A stretch of DNA of 31,990 nt from an uncultured Blautia sp. (lineage in GTDB: Bacteria > Bacillota > Clostridia > Lachnospirales > Lachnospiraceae): positions 1-31,990 of the forward strand of contig UQJE01000022.1 of the NCBI GenBank assembly GCA_900541345.1. Reading direction: 5' to 3'. The position numbers and the translations under genes were made by a program. This document shows, piece after piece, positions 8,671-15,297 of this stretch (positions are counted from its first letter, which is position 1; the number at the start of each line of letters is the position of its first letter). The notes below the pieces were generated by a model. That model was not told the origin of the DNA. It did no database searches and saw only the letters and a list, made by a program, of their open reading frames with translations.

Positions 8671-8700
8671 ATTTTACAATCATTCGTAGTATTCTGTAAA
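8671..8700 (-). promoter_or_regulatory. Probable promoter of the three-component sensor operon
   Basis: Minus strand: TTTACA (-35, 8695-8700), 18-bp spacer, TAAAAT (-10, 8671-8676); each box is 5 of 6 to consensus. It overlaps two similar half-sites, GTAGAATTTTACA (8666-8678) and GTAGTATTCTGTA (8686-8698), spaced exactly 20 bp. This is the spacing at which AraC-type proteins bind direct repeats, and suggests autoregulation. Confidence 0.6.
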
Positions 8701-8816
8701 TTAGAAACTATCTTTTCCACACGCATTCCGGACACGAAAAAAACATATCAAGCAGAATTCCGCCAGTATTTATAAGAGAAACGTAAATTTTTCATCTTTT
8801 CCCGGAAAATATTCCC

Positions 8817-8845
8817 TTGTCTTTCTTCCGATTTAAAGATACTCT
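8817..8845 (+). promoter_or_regulatory. Possible fucU promoter
   Basis: TTGTCT (8817-8822), 17-bp spacer, TACTCT (8840-8845). The -35 is 4 of 6 but the -10 is only 3 of 6, which would suit a promoter needing an activator such as the divergent AraC-type regulator. Confidence 0.35.
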
Positions 8846-8858
8846 ATAGAAAAGAACG

Positions 8859-8881
8859 TTTGGATTTTTTTAAAATCCAAA
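8859..8881 (+). promoter_or_regulatory. Perfect inverted repeat in the fucU leader
   Basis: TTTGGATTTT (8859-8868), TTT, AAAATCCAAA (8872-8881). It lies about 14 nt after the putative -10 and 33 nt before the start codon. It could be a repressor operator straddling the start of transcription or a 5' hairpin in the mRNA. It has no following T-run on the plus strand, so it is not a terminator. Confidence 0.55.
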
Positions 8882-8914
8882 TTCAAAGAAAAGCGACCTG
8901 AAAGGAGTCATATT

Positions 8915-9358
8915 ATGTTAAAAGGTATTCCTGAAATTTTATCACCTGAACTGTTAAAGGTTTTATGCGAAATGGGACACAGCGACCGTCTTGTAATTGC
9001 AGACGGAAACTTTCCTGTAGAATCTATGGGAAAAAATGCAATCACAATCCGTTGCGACGGACATGGTGTTCCGGAGCTTCTTGATGCAATCTTAAAAGTT
9101 TTCCCTCTGGATACATACGTAGAACATCCTGTAAATCTTATGGAAGTTATGCCTGGAGATACAGTAGAAACTCCAATCTGGGATACATACAAAGAAATCA
9201 TCGCAAAACATGATGATCGCGGCGCTGCAGCAGTAGGCAACATCGAACGTTTTGCATTTTATGATGAGGCAAAAACATCTTACTGTATCATATCCACAGG
9301 AGAAAAAGCGCTTTACGCCAACATTATGCTTCAGAAAGGCGTTGTTATTAACGACTGA
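8915..9358 (+). CDS. fucU: L-fucose mutarotase (RbsD/FucU family)
   Basis: A 147-aa cytoplasmic enzyme interconverting alpha and beta anomers of L-fucose so that the isomerase can use imported sugar. GHSDRLVIADGNFP (from about residue 21) carries the conserved His and Asp of the family. The segment ERFAFYDEAKTSYCIISTGE and the end NIMLQKGVVI match the FucU branch rather than RbsD. Length is normal (about 140). Start ATG follows AAAGGAG with a 7-nt gap. It is alone in its transcript, divergent from the sensor operon, and ends at a terminator 38 nt after its stop. fucI is 4 kb away under separate control. RbsD-type ribose pyranase is the alternative, less likely given the C-terminal motif and the presence of fucI. 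Confidence 0.88.
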   Translation: MLKGIPEILSPELLKVLCEMGHSDRLVIADGNFPVESMGKNAITIRCDGHGVPELLDAILKVFPLDTYVEHPVNLMEVMPGDTVETPIWDTYKEIIAKHDDRGAAAVGNIERFAFYDEAKTSYCIISTGEKALYANIMLQKGVVIND

Positions 9359-9396
9359 TTGAAAGCATTTCCTATTTTCATACTACACATATTCAA

Positions 9397-9429
9397 ATAT
9401 AAAAAGACTGCAATGCAGTCTTTTTATAT
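9397..9429. terminator. Bidirectional terminator between fucU and the SH3b protein gene
   Basis: A 15-bp perfect stem (9397-9411 with 9415-9429) around AAT, with A5 on one side and T5 on the other. It is placed between two convergent genes and can serve both. Confidence 0.93.
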
Positions 9430-9445
9430 TTACCGAAATATCTGT

Positions 9446-10435
9446 TTATTTTAATTTCAGAAAGTACAAGAAAATAAGTGCAATCAGAATCAGTGCTGCC
9501 ACCACCCATAAAACAGGATTCATAAATAATCCGGAAACTGCATCTACATTCTTTGAAGACGCTGTTTCTGCCGTTTCTTCTGCTGCTTCCTCTTCTGTTT
9601 TTTCCGATTTTTCTGTAGGCTTTTGTGTCTCTGTTGTCTTCGGCATCTCTGTCGGCACTGGCGTCGCTGTTGCCTTTGGCACTTCTGTCGCTGCCGGTGT
9701 CTCTGTTGCCTTCGGTGCTTCTGTCGCTGCCGGTGTCTCTGTTGCCTTCGGTGCTTCTGTCGCTGCCGGCGCCCCCGTTGCCTTCGGCATCTCTGTCGGC
9801 GCAGGCGCTTTCTTATCTACTGCCCTCTCTGAACCTTTTCCTGTTCCCTTGCGCTCTCCCGCCCCAGAAAGATTAATCCATCCTTCTTTCTCTCTTCCTG
9901 TCACTTTTCCCCAGAGATTTCCATCTTCCGTCTCTGCCTTCATGGAAATATGAACTGTCTCTCCGTTCAAAATTTCCGACGAAGATATTTCCGGAAATTT
10001 TTCTCCCGGACCTGTATACATTTTCACACTTCCTGCCTTCGCCCCGACCACAATATTTTCGTCTGTCTCCTCTGCTCCCAGTACACTCAGCTCCGATTTT
10101 ACGGCTTCTGTAATGGTGACCGGTTTTAAATCGTCGAAAAGTACAAACCCCTTCATTTTGTGATACTCTGTAAGACCCCACTCTTTCCCTGCGGCATCCT
10201 TCTTTTCCCCTTTAATATGAAGCGCCGTACCATTGGGAATCAACTGATTATTCAGTTTTCCTCCGGAGATGTCTGTACTTGCATAAATATTGATTCCTCC
10301 GTCTCTGGATTCTACAATCATATAATAATCTGTTATGTAATCTGCAGACTGTCCTTCATCTCCGTCAGCCCATACTGCAACACAGACAGTAAAACTGAAA
10401 AGAAGCGCGAGAAAAACGCTTAATATTTTCTTCAT
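9446..10435 (-). CDS. Secreted, membrane-anchored protein with two SH3b-like domains and a Pro/Thr repeat stalk
   Basis: A 329-aa surface protein of unknown role. It has a signal peptide (residues 1-23, likely cleavage after VWA). Two bacterial SH3-like domains follow: about residues 32-108, and about 122-195 with VKMYTGPGEKFPEI and WGKVTGREKEGWINL. Next come five 12-residue repeats rich in Pro, Thr and Ala (about 213-272), an acidic linker, and a C-terminal membrane helix (LWVVAALILIALIFLYFL) ending in Lys-Leu-Lys. Topology is therefore extracellular SH3b heads on a flexible stalk anchored in the membrane; SH3b domains usually bind wall peptides. ATG at 10435 follows AAGGGGAAGAAT. It has its own near-consensus promoter. 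It may be a sensor or scaffold for the wall; nothing shows enzymatic activity. Confidence 0.85.
   Translation of the reverse strand: MKKILSVFLALLFSFTVCVAVWADGDEGQSADYITDYYMIVESRDGGINIYASTDISGGKLNNQLIPNGTALHIKGEKKDAAGKEWGLTEYHKMKGFVLFDDLKPVTITEAVKSELSVLGAEETDENIVVGAKAGSVKMYTGPGEKFPEISSSEILNGETVHISMKAETEDGNLWGKVTGREKEGWINLSGAGERKGTGKGSERAVDKKAPAPTEMPKATGAPAATEAPKATETPAATEAPKATETPAATEVPKATATPVPTEMPKTTETQKPTEKSEKTEEEAAEETAETASSKNVDAVSGLFMNPVLWVVAALILIALIFLYFLKLK
9620..9799 (-). repeat. Five tandem 36-bp repeats encoding a 12-residue Pro/Thr/Ala unit
   Basis: Units on the minus strand read PTEMPKATGAPA, ATEAPKATETPA (twice), ATEVPKATATPV, PTEMPKTTETQK. The two central units are nearly identical in DNA. 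Such in-frame arrays change copy number by slippage, so stalk length may vary between strains. Confidence 0.9.
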
Positions 10436-10475
10436 ATTCTTCCCCTTCTAAATATGTATTTTCTCTTATTCTTTT

Positions 10476-10503
10476 ATTTTACCATTTTCCTGACGAGTTT
10501 CAA
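10476..10503 (-). promoter_or_regulatory. Promoter of the SH3b protein gene
   Basis: Minus strand: TTGAAA (-35, 10498-10503), 16-bp spacer, TAAAAT (-10, 10476-10481), both 5 of 6. A 6-bp perfect inverted repeat, TCCCGA-CAAA-TCGGGA (10512-10527), lies just upstream of the -35 and could be a regulator site. Confidence 0.65.
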
Positions 10504-10541
10504 TTCTTTTTTCCCGACAAATCGGGAGAATAGTCGACATT

Positions 10542-13079
10542 TTATTTTCTAACTATGCTTCTCTTTTCGTACTTACTGTAAACAGTGCCGTAAAATTCTT
10601 TTGCAAAAGCCTGAATATAATATGTGTACTTCTGTCCTTTTTTTGCAGTTCTGTCTATATAAAATGAGGATTTTCCGTTTTTAATATCTGTAATCCGCTT
10701 TTTCGTCCCGTATTTATCAATTCGATAAATACGGTATCCGCTGCATTTTTCCTGGGGCTTCCAGGTAAGACGGATTCCGTCTTTTACAGAGGACACAGCA
10801 GAAAGCTTTTGAACTGCCGGCGAAGTTACAATTTTTCCGCTGCAGTGATATGGACTGTACCATTTTTTCCCTTCAATGCTCCTGTACGCCCGTACCATGT
10901 ACTGGTATGTCTCCAGAGACTTTACCTTTTTATCCTGATATTTCAGGGAATTTCCCCCTTTTAAAACTTTTATACACTCCCATGAATTTCCCGGAATTCG
11001 GCGATATACGTAATAGCCGTCCGCTCCGTCTATTTTATTCCAGGAAAGCGAATTATACATATTATTATTTGTCCTGACGGTTGTAGATGTTGTTCCCATT
11101 TCAGTTTTGGCTGATACTCCCACAGAATGTGAGCCAAATTTCTTTTCTCCGCCATTCATCACATACGCACGAACTGTATATGTATAAGTCACTCCCGGCT
11201 TAATATAAAATCCACTGCTTTTTACATCTTTGTCAAGATATGTATAAGAAGTATCTCCCAAAACAGATACTCTTCCTTTAACCGGTCCGTTTCCTTCCTT
11301 TCGGTAAACCGTATATCCATCGCAGCCAGGAACAGACTCCCATGAAAGCTGTATCTTATTATATCCCTTTACCTCTGCTTTTACAGATGCAGGCACACCC
11401 ACAGCCAGTTCTCCAGTCTTTGTGTGGGCTTTGATCCTGGGACACATTGCCTGTGCTTCATTTTCGCTGTGAAGGTCAAGCCACTGTCCGCCAGTATATA
11501 AAAAGCCCTGCCCGGCCTCTGTCCCCGCATCAAAAGAACTCCATCCATATTCTGCATCCGCTTCAACACCGTAATTTAATCTATTTTGCCCCTGATTCAT
11601 AATAACTACCGAATAAAAACTTCCCGGTTCAAGAATCACCTCCGGAACAGAAACGGTATCGACACCCTGAATAGGCTGTCTGTACACAAACGGAGTCTCA
11701 TACGCCGGAGTTCCGCTTAGCGGATTATTTCTGTCTTTTAAATTTGTGTACACCTGTATGGAATAAACCGCATTATCCGTCCATGTATGTGTCACCACTT
11801 CTCCCAGGATTTCCTGATGTTTTCCTCCTGCTTTTGTCTCAAATATACACGCCATTCTCTCTCCGGCTGCAAGAGGATAAGAACTGATACCTGAACTTCC
11901 GTCATAAAAATAATTGTTTGAATACTCCGGATATGGCACAGCTGTAGCACATACAAGAGTCGATATGGATTTATCCTCATAGGAAAGATAAAAATATCCG
12001 TTTTCTCCCCAGTTTTCTCCCCAACTGTTTTTCACAATCCAGGCTCCGTCTGCGGAAACATTTGAAACCTCATTAAAATTCTCTTTTGAAAAAGTGTCAT
12101 CCCATCCAACTACAGTTACTACGTGATTCACACCTCCCGAAGTCGTGCAGCTATACGCTGCTGTATCCGGGTTATAATAAGCGTCCACAGCCTTATACAT
12201 AATAGAAACAGAACTATACTCCAGAAGCAGCTGTTTCATTCTTTCCACAGAATAATCAGAAAATACACTGTCTTCCAGATAGGCCTCTGTTTTGTATGCA
12301 CCGGAAAAATCATGGTTCTGATAAATAAATTCTGTGTGAGATGGGTTTGTGAGAAGAGGAAATTCTTCCTCTGCTGCCATTCCTGACCATGTACTTAAAA
12401 ATTCAGCAGCAAGCATATCATTTCCGCCCTCATGATAATCCTTCTCCCCTGTCCAGTTGTACATATTGTGGTAATTATGGTCATTGTCTGTATTTCCCAG
12501 AACATCTCCCACCCTGTTTGCAAAAAAGTAGCAGAGATGCTCCTCGGAAAGGTCAAATATGCCTGCCCCCCGTCTCAATAGTGACGTTTCCATCGCAGAT
12601 GCCATAGCAAAAGCCCAACAGGCGCCGTACGGCATCTGATTTTTTACTGAAGTCACGATTCCTTCTTCCCTGGCATCAAATTTTGACGGAAGCTCCGCAA
12701 CTCTTCCTGCCTCCGGAACTGCCCGAAAATCACTTTTTATATCCGGCACTGCAGGAAGCTCCTGAAGATTTTTCATTGGTGCAAGCTGTTCTTCTCTCTC
12801 TTCTTCTGTAAGCGGTCTGCCTTTAATGTAACGGACTTCATCTTCTGTCTCTTCTCCTGTCAGAATATCTTCCTCAGGTGCAGCGAGGAGCGTATCTTCC
12901 GTCTCACTTGTCAGTTCGTCTGAAACATGAGCTGACGATTCTTCTTTTTCGGCGTTGTCTTCAAAAAGCTGCTCTTCTGATGTCAGCTCTCCTGCTGATA
13001 CCGGAATCTTTCCTGCTGCAAGAACTGTAACTATAAAAAAAGGCAGAAGCCGCCTTGAAAAAAATAATTTTCTGTTCAT
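10542..13079 (-). CDS. Secreted papain-like cysteine peptidase (family C1) with lectin-like and fibronectin-III-like domains
   Basis: An 845-aa exported protease. It has a signal peptide (1-29, cleavage near VSA) and a long acidic pro-region to about residue 125 that probably keeps it inactive. The C1A catalytic domain runs from about 130 to 375: Q148 in KNQMPYG, nucleophile C154 in GACWAFA, H319 in GGVNHVVTVVGWD, N351 in KNSWGENWGENGYF. A beta-rich domain follows (about 380-560), resembling the lectin-like domain found after clostridial C1 peptidases. Then come three fibronectin-III-like repeats (about 575-670, 670-755, 760-845), each with a GYxVYR or GYRIYR strand. There is no LPXTG or C-terminal membrane helix, so it is released or held non-covalently. 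ATG at 13079 follows GGAGGAGAAAAAAT. The gene is monocistronic by its promoter. Natural substrates cannot be told from sequence. Confidence 0.93.
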   Translation of the reverse strand: MNRKLFFSRRLLPFFIVTVLAAGKIPVSAGELTSEEQLFEDNAEKEESSAHVSDELTSETEDTLLAAPEEDILTGEETEDEVRYIKGRPLTEEEREEQLAPMKNLQELPAVPDIKSDFRAVPEAGRVAELPSKFDAREEGIVTSVKNQMPYGACWAFAMASAMETSLLRRGAGIFDLSEEHLCYFFANRVGDVLGNTDNDHNYHNMYNWTGEKDYHEGGNDMLAAEFLSTWSGMAAEEEFPLLTNPSHTEFIYQNHDFSGAYKTEAYLEDSVFSDYSVERMKQLLLEYSSVSIMYKAVDAYYNPDTAAYSCTTSGGVNHVVTVVGWDDTFSKENFNEVSNVSADGAWIVKNSWGENWGENGYFYLSYEDKSISTLVCATAVPYPEYSNNYFYDGSSGISSYPLAAGERMACIFETKAGGKHQEILGEVVTHTWTDNAVYSIQVYTNLKDRNNPLSGTPAYETPFVYRQPIQGVDTVSVPEVILEPGSFYSVVIMNQGQNRLNYGVEADAEYGWSSFDAGTEAGQGFLYTGGQWLDLHSENEAQAMCPRIKAHTKTGELAVGVPASVKAEVKGYNKIQLSWESVPGCDGYTVYRKEGNGPVKGRVSVLGDTSYTYLDKDVKSSGFYIKPGVTYTYTVRAYVMNGGEKKFGSHSVGVSAKTEMGTTSTTVRTNNNMYNSLSWNKIDGADGYYVYRRIPGNSWECIKVLKGGNSLKYQDKKVKSLETYQYMVRAYRSIEGKKWYSPYHCSGKIVTSPAVQKLSAVSSVKDGIRLTWKPQEKCSGYRIYRIDKYGTKKRITDIKNGKSSFYIDRTAKKGQKYTYYIQAFAKEFYGTVYSKYEKRSIVRK

Positions 13080-13110
13080 ATTTTTTCTCCTCCAGGTGTT
13101 TTCTGCCTTT

Positions 13111-13139
13111 ATTATACATAGTTCGTTTTTTATTTACAA
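13111..13139 (-). promoter_or_regulatory. Promoter of the C1 peptidase gene
   Basis: Minus strand: TTGTAA (-35, 13134-13139), 17-bp spacer, TATAAT (-10, 13111-13116). It is located 32 nt before the start codon. The rest of the gap up to the fucI terminator (13140-13261) shows no gene. Confidence 0.65.
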
Positions 13140-13261
13140 GGTTCGTTTCCATACTTTCTTCCCACAACATACACGGGAATAAAAAGGGTACTGAAAAACA
13201 CTGTCAATATTGCCAGAGAATCACCTGTTTTTACGGATATTCCATGTTTCGAAGTAAAAAA

Positions 13262-13284
13262 GGAGCTGTGCATCGCACAGCTCC
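13262..13284 (-). terminator. Rho-independent terminator of fucI
   Basis: A 10-bp perfect GC-rich stem (GGAGCTGTGC with GCACAGCTCC, loop of 3) followed on the minus strand by TTTTTAC. It starts 24 nt after the fucI stop. Confidence 0.9.
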
Positions 13285-13307
13285 ACATCTGCTTTAAGCA
13301 GCATATT

Positions 13308-15101
13308 TTATTTGTAAAGTGGTCCGTAGTTTTTGCAAGCTCTGTAGTCTGCGCCTTCTTTGTCCATTCCGAATGCGTTCCAAGCTGCTGGACGGAAGAT
13401 TTTTTCTTCCGGAACATTGTGCATGCAAACCGGAATTCTCAGCATAGAGCACATTGTGATAAGATCTGCACCGATGTGTCCGTAAGAGATTGCACCGTGG
13501 TTTGCACCCCAGTTATTCATTACGTCGTAAGCAGTCTTGAATGCGCCTTCGCCTGTACATCTTGGTGCAAACCATGTACATGGCCATGTGTAGTCTGTAC
13601 GTTTCCAGAGTTTATCAGAAACTTCTTCCGGAAGGTTTAATGTCCATCCTTCAGCGATCTGAAGAACCGGTCCTAATCCTTTTACAAGGTTCAGACGAAT
13701 CATAGTAGCAGGCATCTCTGCTTTTGTAACAAATCTGGAGGAGAATCCGCCGCCACGGAAGTATCCGTTGTCTGCTGCGTTCCATGTTGTTGCATCCATG
13801 ATTGCTTTCTGATCTTCTTCTGTTACATTCCACCATTCTTTCATTACGCCGTTGCCGTTTTCATCTTTTGCTTCACCGCAAGCATCAAGACAGCATGCAC
13901 CGGAGTTAATAAGATGGATGAATCCGCCGTTTTCTTTTGCAACGCCTTCCAGATCGTAGCCTGTTGCTTTCTTAACAGCTTCCGGGCTCCAGTATGTACG
14001 AACGTCTGCGAACATCTGCGCACGGTTTGTAAGAAGTTTCATGAACATCATTCCAAGACCGTTTAATACGTCGTTCTCTGTTGCCAGAATGTATGGCTCT
14101 CTTGCGCCATTCCAGTCAAAGGAAGTATTTAAAACTGCCTCTGCAAAGTCACCGTTTGGATAGAAGTCTGTCCACTGTCTCTGTCCCTGGAAACCAGCTG
14201 CAAGTGCGTTATGTCCGATTGCTTCCTCGGAGAATTTCGGATCAAGATTATCACAGCCGTTCATCAGCTCTTTGATGATAACTGCCATCTTAACTACAAA
14301 TTCAAACTGCTCTTCTTTCTTCTCCGGGCTCATCTGTAATTCTTCCGGGTTCTTGTCGAAACCGATCTTACATGTTTCTTTTGCCCATTTCAGAGCTTTT
14401 TCAAACTCTTCATGATCGTAAATACCTTCTGTCATACGACGGATGATTTCTACTTCGTCAACAGATTCTACACGCATTCCAAGGTAGGATTCAATAAAGT
14501 CGGAATCAATAATAGATCCGCCGATACCCATACAGATAGAACCAATCTGTAAGTAGGATTTACCTCTCATGGAAGCAGCTGCAACTGCTGCACGTCCGAA
14601 TCTTAACAGTTTTTCCTGAACGTCTTCCGGAATAGATGTGTCGTCTGCTTCACAAACATCATGTCCGTAAATACCAAATGCAGGAAGACCTTTCTGTGCA
14701 TGTGTTGCAAGAACAGATGCAAGGTATACAGCTCCCGGTCTTTCTGTTCCATTGAATCCCCATACAGCTTTGATTGTCTGCGGATCCATATCCATTGTCT
14801 CAGAACCATAGCACCAGCAAGGTGTAACAGTTACTGTAATATCAACGCCTTCTCTGCGGAATTTTTCTGCACATGCTGCAGATTCTCCAACACGTCCGAT
14901 TGTTGTATCTGCGATAACAACTTTTACCGGCTCTCCGTTAGAATATCTTAAATTGTCTTCAAACAGTTTTGCAGCGGATTTCGCCATGTTCATTGTCTGT
15001 TCTTCCAGAGAACCTCTTACGTCAAGAGCACCTCTTCTTCCGTCGATTGTTGGACGGATACCAATTACAGGATAACCACCGATTAATCTGCTTTTTGCCA
15101 T
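13308..15101 (-). CDS. fucI: L-fucose isomerase
   Basis: Cytoplasmic, metal-dependent isomerase converting L-fucose to L-fuculose (EC 5.3.1.25). At 597 aa it is close to the 591 of E. coli FucI. Metal and catalytic residues are present at expected places: E342 in ATENDVLNG, D366 in FADVRTYW, H542 in SYGHIGADL. The N-terminus GGYPVIGIRPTIDGRRG and the stretch GSICMGIGGSIIDSDF are typical of the family. ATG at 15101 follows GGAGGTAATTCATT. It is monocistronic (terminator at 13262-13284), with a long leader holding a small hairpin plus T-run, and is divergent from an AraC-family regulator likely to control it. The fuculose kinase and aldolase genes are not in the window. Related D-arabinose isomerase activity is known for this family and cannot be excluded. 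Confidence 0.96.
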   Translation of the reverse strand: MAKSRLIGGYPVIGIRPTIDGRRGALDVRGSLEEQTMNMAKSAAKLFEDNLRYSNGEPVKVVIADTTIGRVGESAACAEKFRREGVDITVTVTPCWCYGSETMDMDPQTIKAVWGFNGTERPGAVYLASVLATHAQKGLPAFGIYGHDVCEADDTSIPEDVQEKLLRFGRAAVAAASMRGKSYLQIGSICMGIGGSIIDSDFIESYLGMRVESVDEVEIIRRMTEGIYDHEEFEKALKWAKETCKIGFDKNPEELQMSPEKKEEQFEFVVKMAVIIKELMNGCDNLDPKFSEEAIGHNALAAGFQGQRQWTDFYPNGDFAEAVLNTSFDWNGAREPYILATENDVLNGLGMMFMKLLTNRAQMFADVRTYWSPEAVKKATGYDLEGVAKENGGFIHLINSGACCLDACGEAKDENGNGVMKEWWNVTEEDQKAIMDATTWNAADNGYFRGGGFSSRFVTKAEMPATMIRLNLVKGLGPVLQIAEGWTLNLPEEVSDKLWKRTDYTWPCTWFAPRCTGEGAFKTAYDVMNNWGANHGAISYGHIGADLITMCSMLRIPVCMHNVPEEKIFRPAAWNAFGMDKEGADYRACKNYGPLYK

Positions 15102-15156
15102 AATGAATTACCTCCATTTATTAAGCTCAATGTCTTTGTGAGAGAAGTTTTCCCAT

Positions 15157-15180
15157 CTAAAAAAGCCGCAGGAAACCTGC
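15157..15180 (-). promoter_or_regulatory. Terminator-like hairpin in the fucI leader (possible attenuator)
   Basis: Minus strand: GCAGG-TTT-CCTGC followed by GGC and six T residues, about 55-80 nt upstream of the fucI start and downstream of its likely -10. The stem is only 5 bp, so it would be a weak terminator at best. A GAGAG before it and CTCTC after it could pair as an alternative. Confidence 0.4.
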
Positions 15181-15200
15181 TCTCGTTTCTTATGTAGTCA

Positions 15201-15206
15201 ATTATA
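15201..15206 (-). promoter_or_regulatory. Probable -10 box of fucI
   Basis: A perfect TATAAT on the minus strand, preceded by TG directly. No good -35 box is found at 16-18 bp (AGTAAT, AAGTAA, CAAGTA), which suits an activator-dependent promoter facing the AraC-type regulator gene. Confidence 0.45.
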
Positions 15207-15209
15207 CAT

Positions 15210-15239
15210 TTGCCTTCTTTAAATTACTTGTGCTATAAT
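15210..15239 (+). promoter_or_regulatory. Promoter of the AraC-family regulator gene, overlapped by a palindrome
   Basis: TTGCCT (-35, 15210-15215), 18-bp spacer, TATAAT (-10, 15234-15239) with an extended TGC in front. The -10 is embedded in the inverted repeat TGCTAT-A-ATAGCA (15231-15243), a candidate autoregulatory operator. Confidence 0.6.
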
Positions 15240-15297
15240 AGCAAATAATAGTACAATATTCACTTTTTTGTATTTTTTTGGAAAGGAGGCTTTTTCC

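Larger units (their letters stand above)
8608..8914. other. Divergent intergenic control region between the sensor operon and fucU
   Basis: These 307 nt hold no convincing gene. They contain the minus-strand promoter at 8671-8700, a pair of imperfect direct repeats at 8666-8678 and 8686-8698, a weak plus-strand promoter at 8817-8845, and a perfect 10-bp inverted repeat at 8859-8881 just ahead of fucU. The 8701-8810 stretch is AT-rich and I recognise nothing in it. Confidence 0.8.

Noticed and set aside
9361..9374. Catabolite-repression (cre)-like GAAAGCATTTCC after fucU
   Set aside because: It is an imperfect match and lies between the fucU stop and its terminator, where a cre site would not normally act.
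9620..9799. Short regular repeats as a CRISPR array
   Set aside because: The 36-bp units are contiguous with no unique spacers and stay in the reading frame of a Pro/Thr stalk.
10512..10527. Hairpin after the C1 peptidase gene as its terminator
   Set aside because: On the minus strand it is followed by A residues rather than T, so it cannot act as a Rho-independent terminator for that gene.
15268..15297. TTG at 15268 as start of the AraC-family regulator
   Set aside because: The AAAGGAGG ribosome binding site lies inside this extension and points to ATG 15298; the extra residues are unlike the family.
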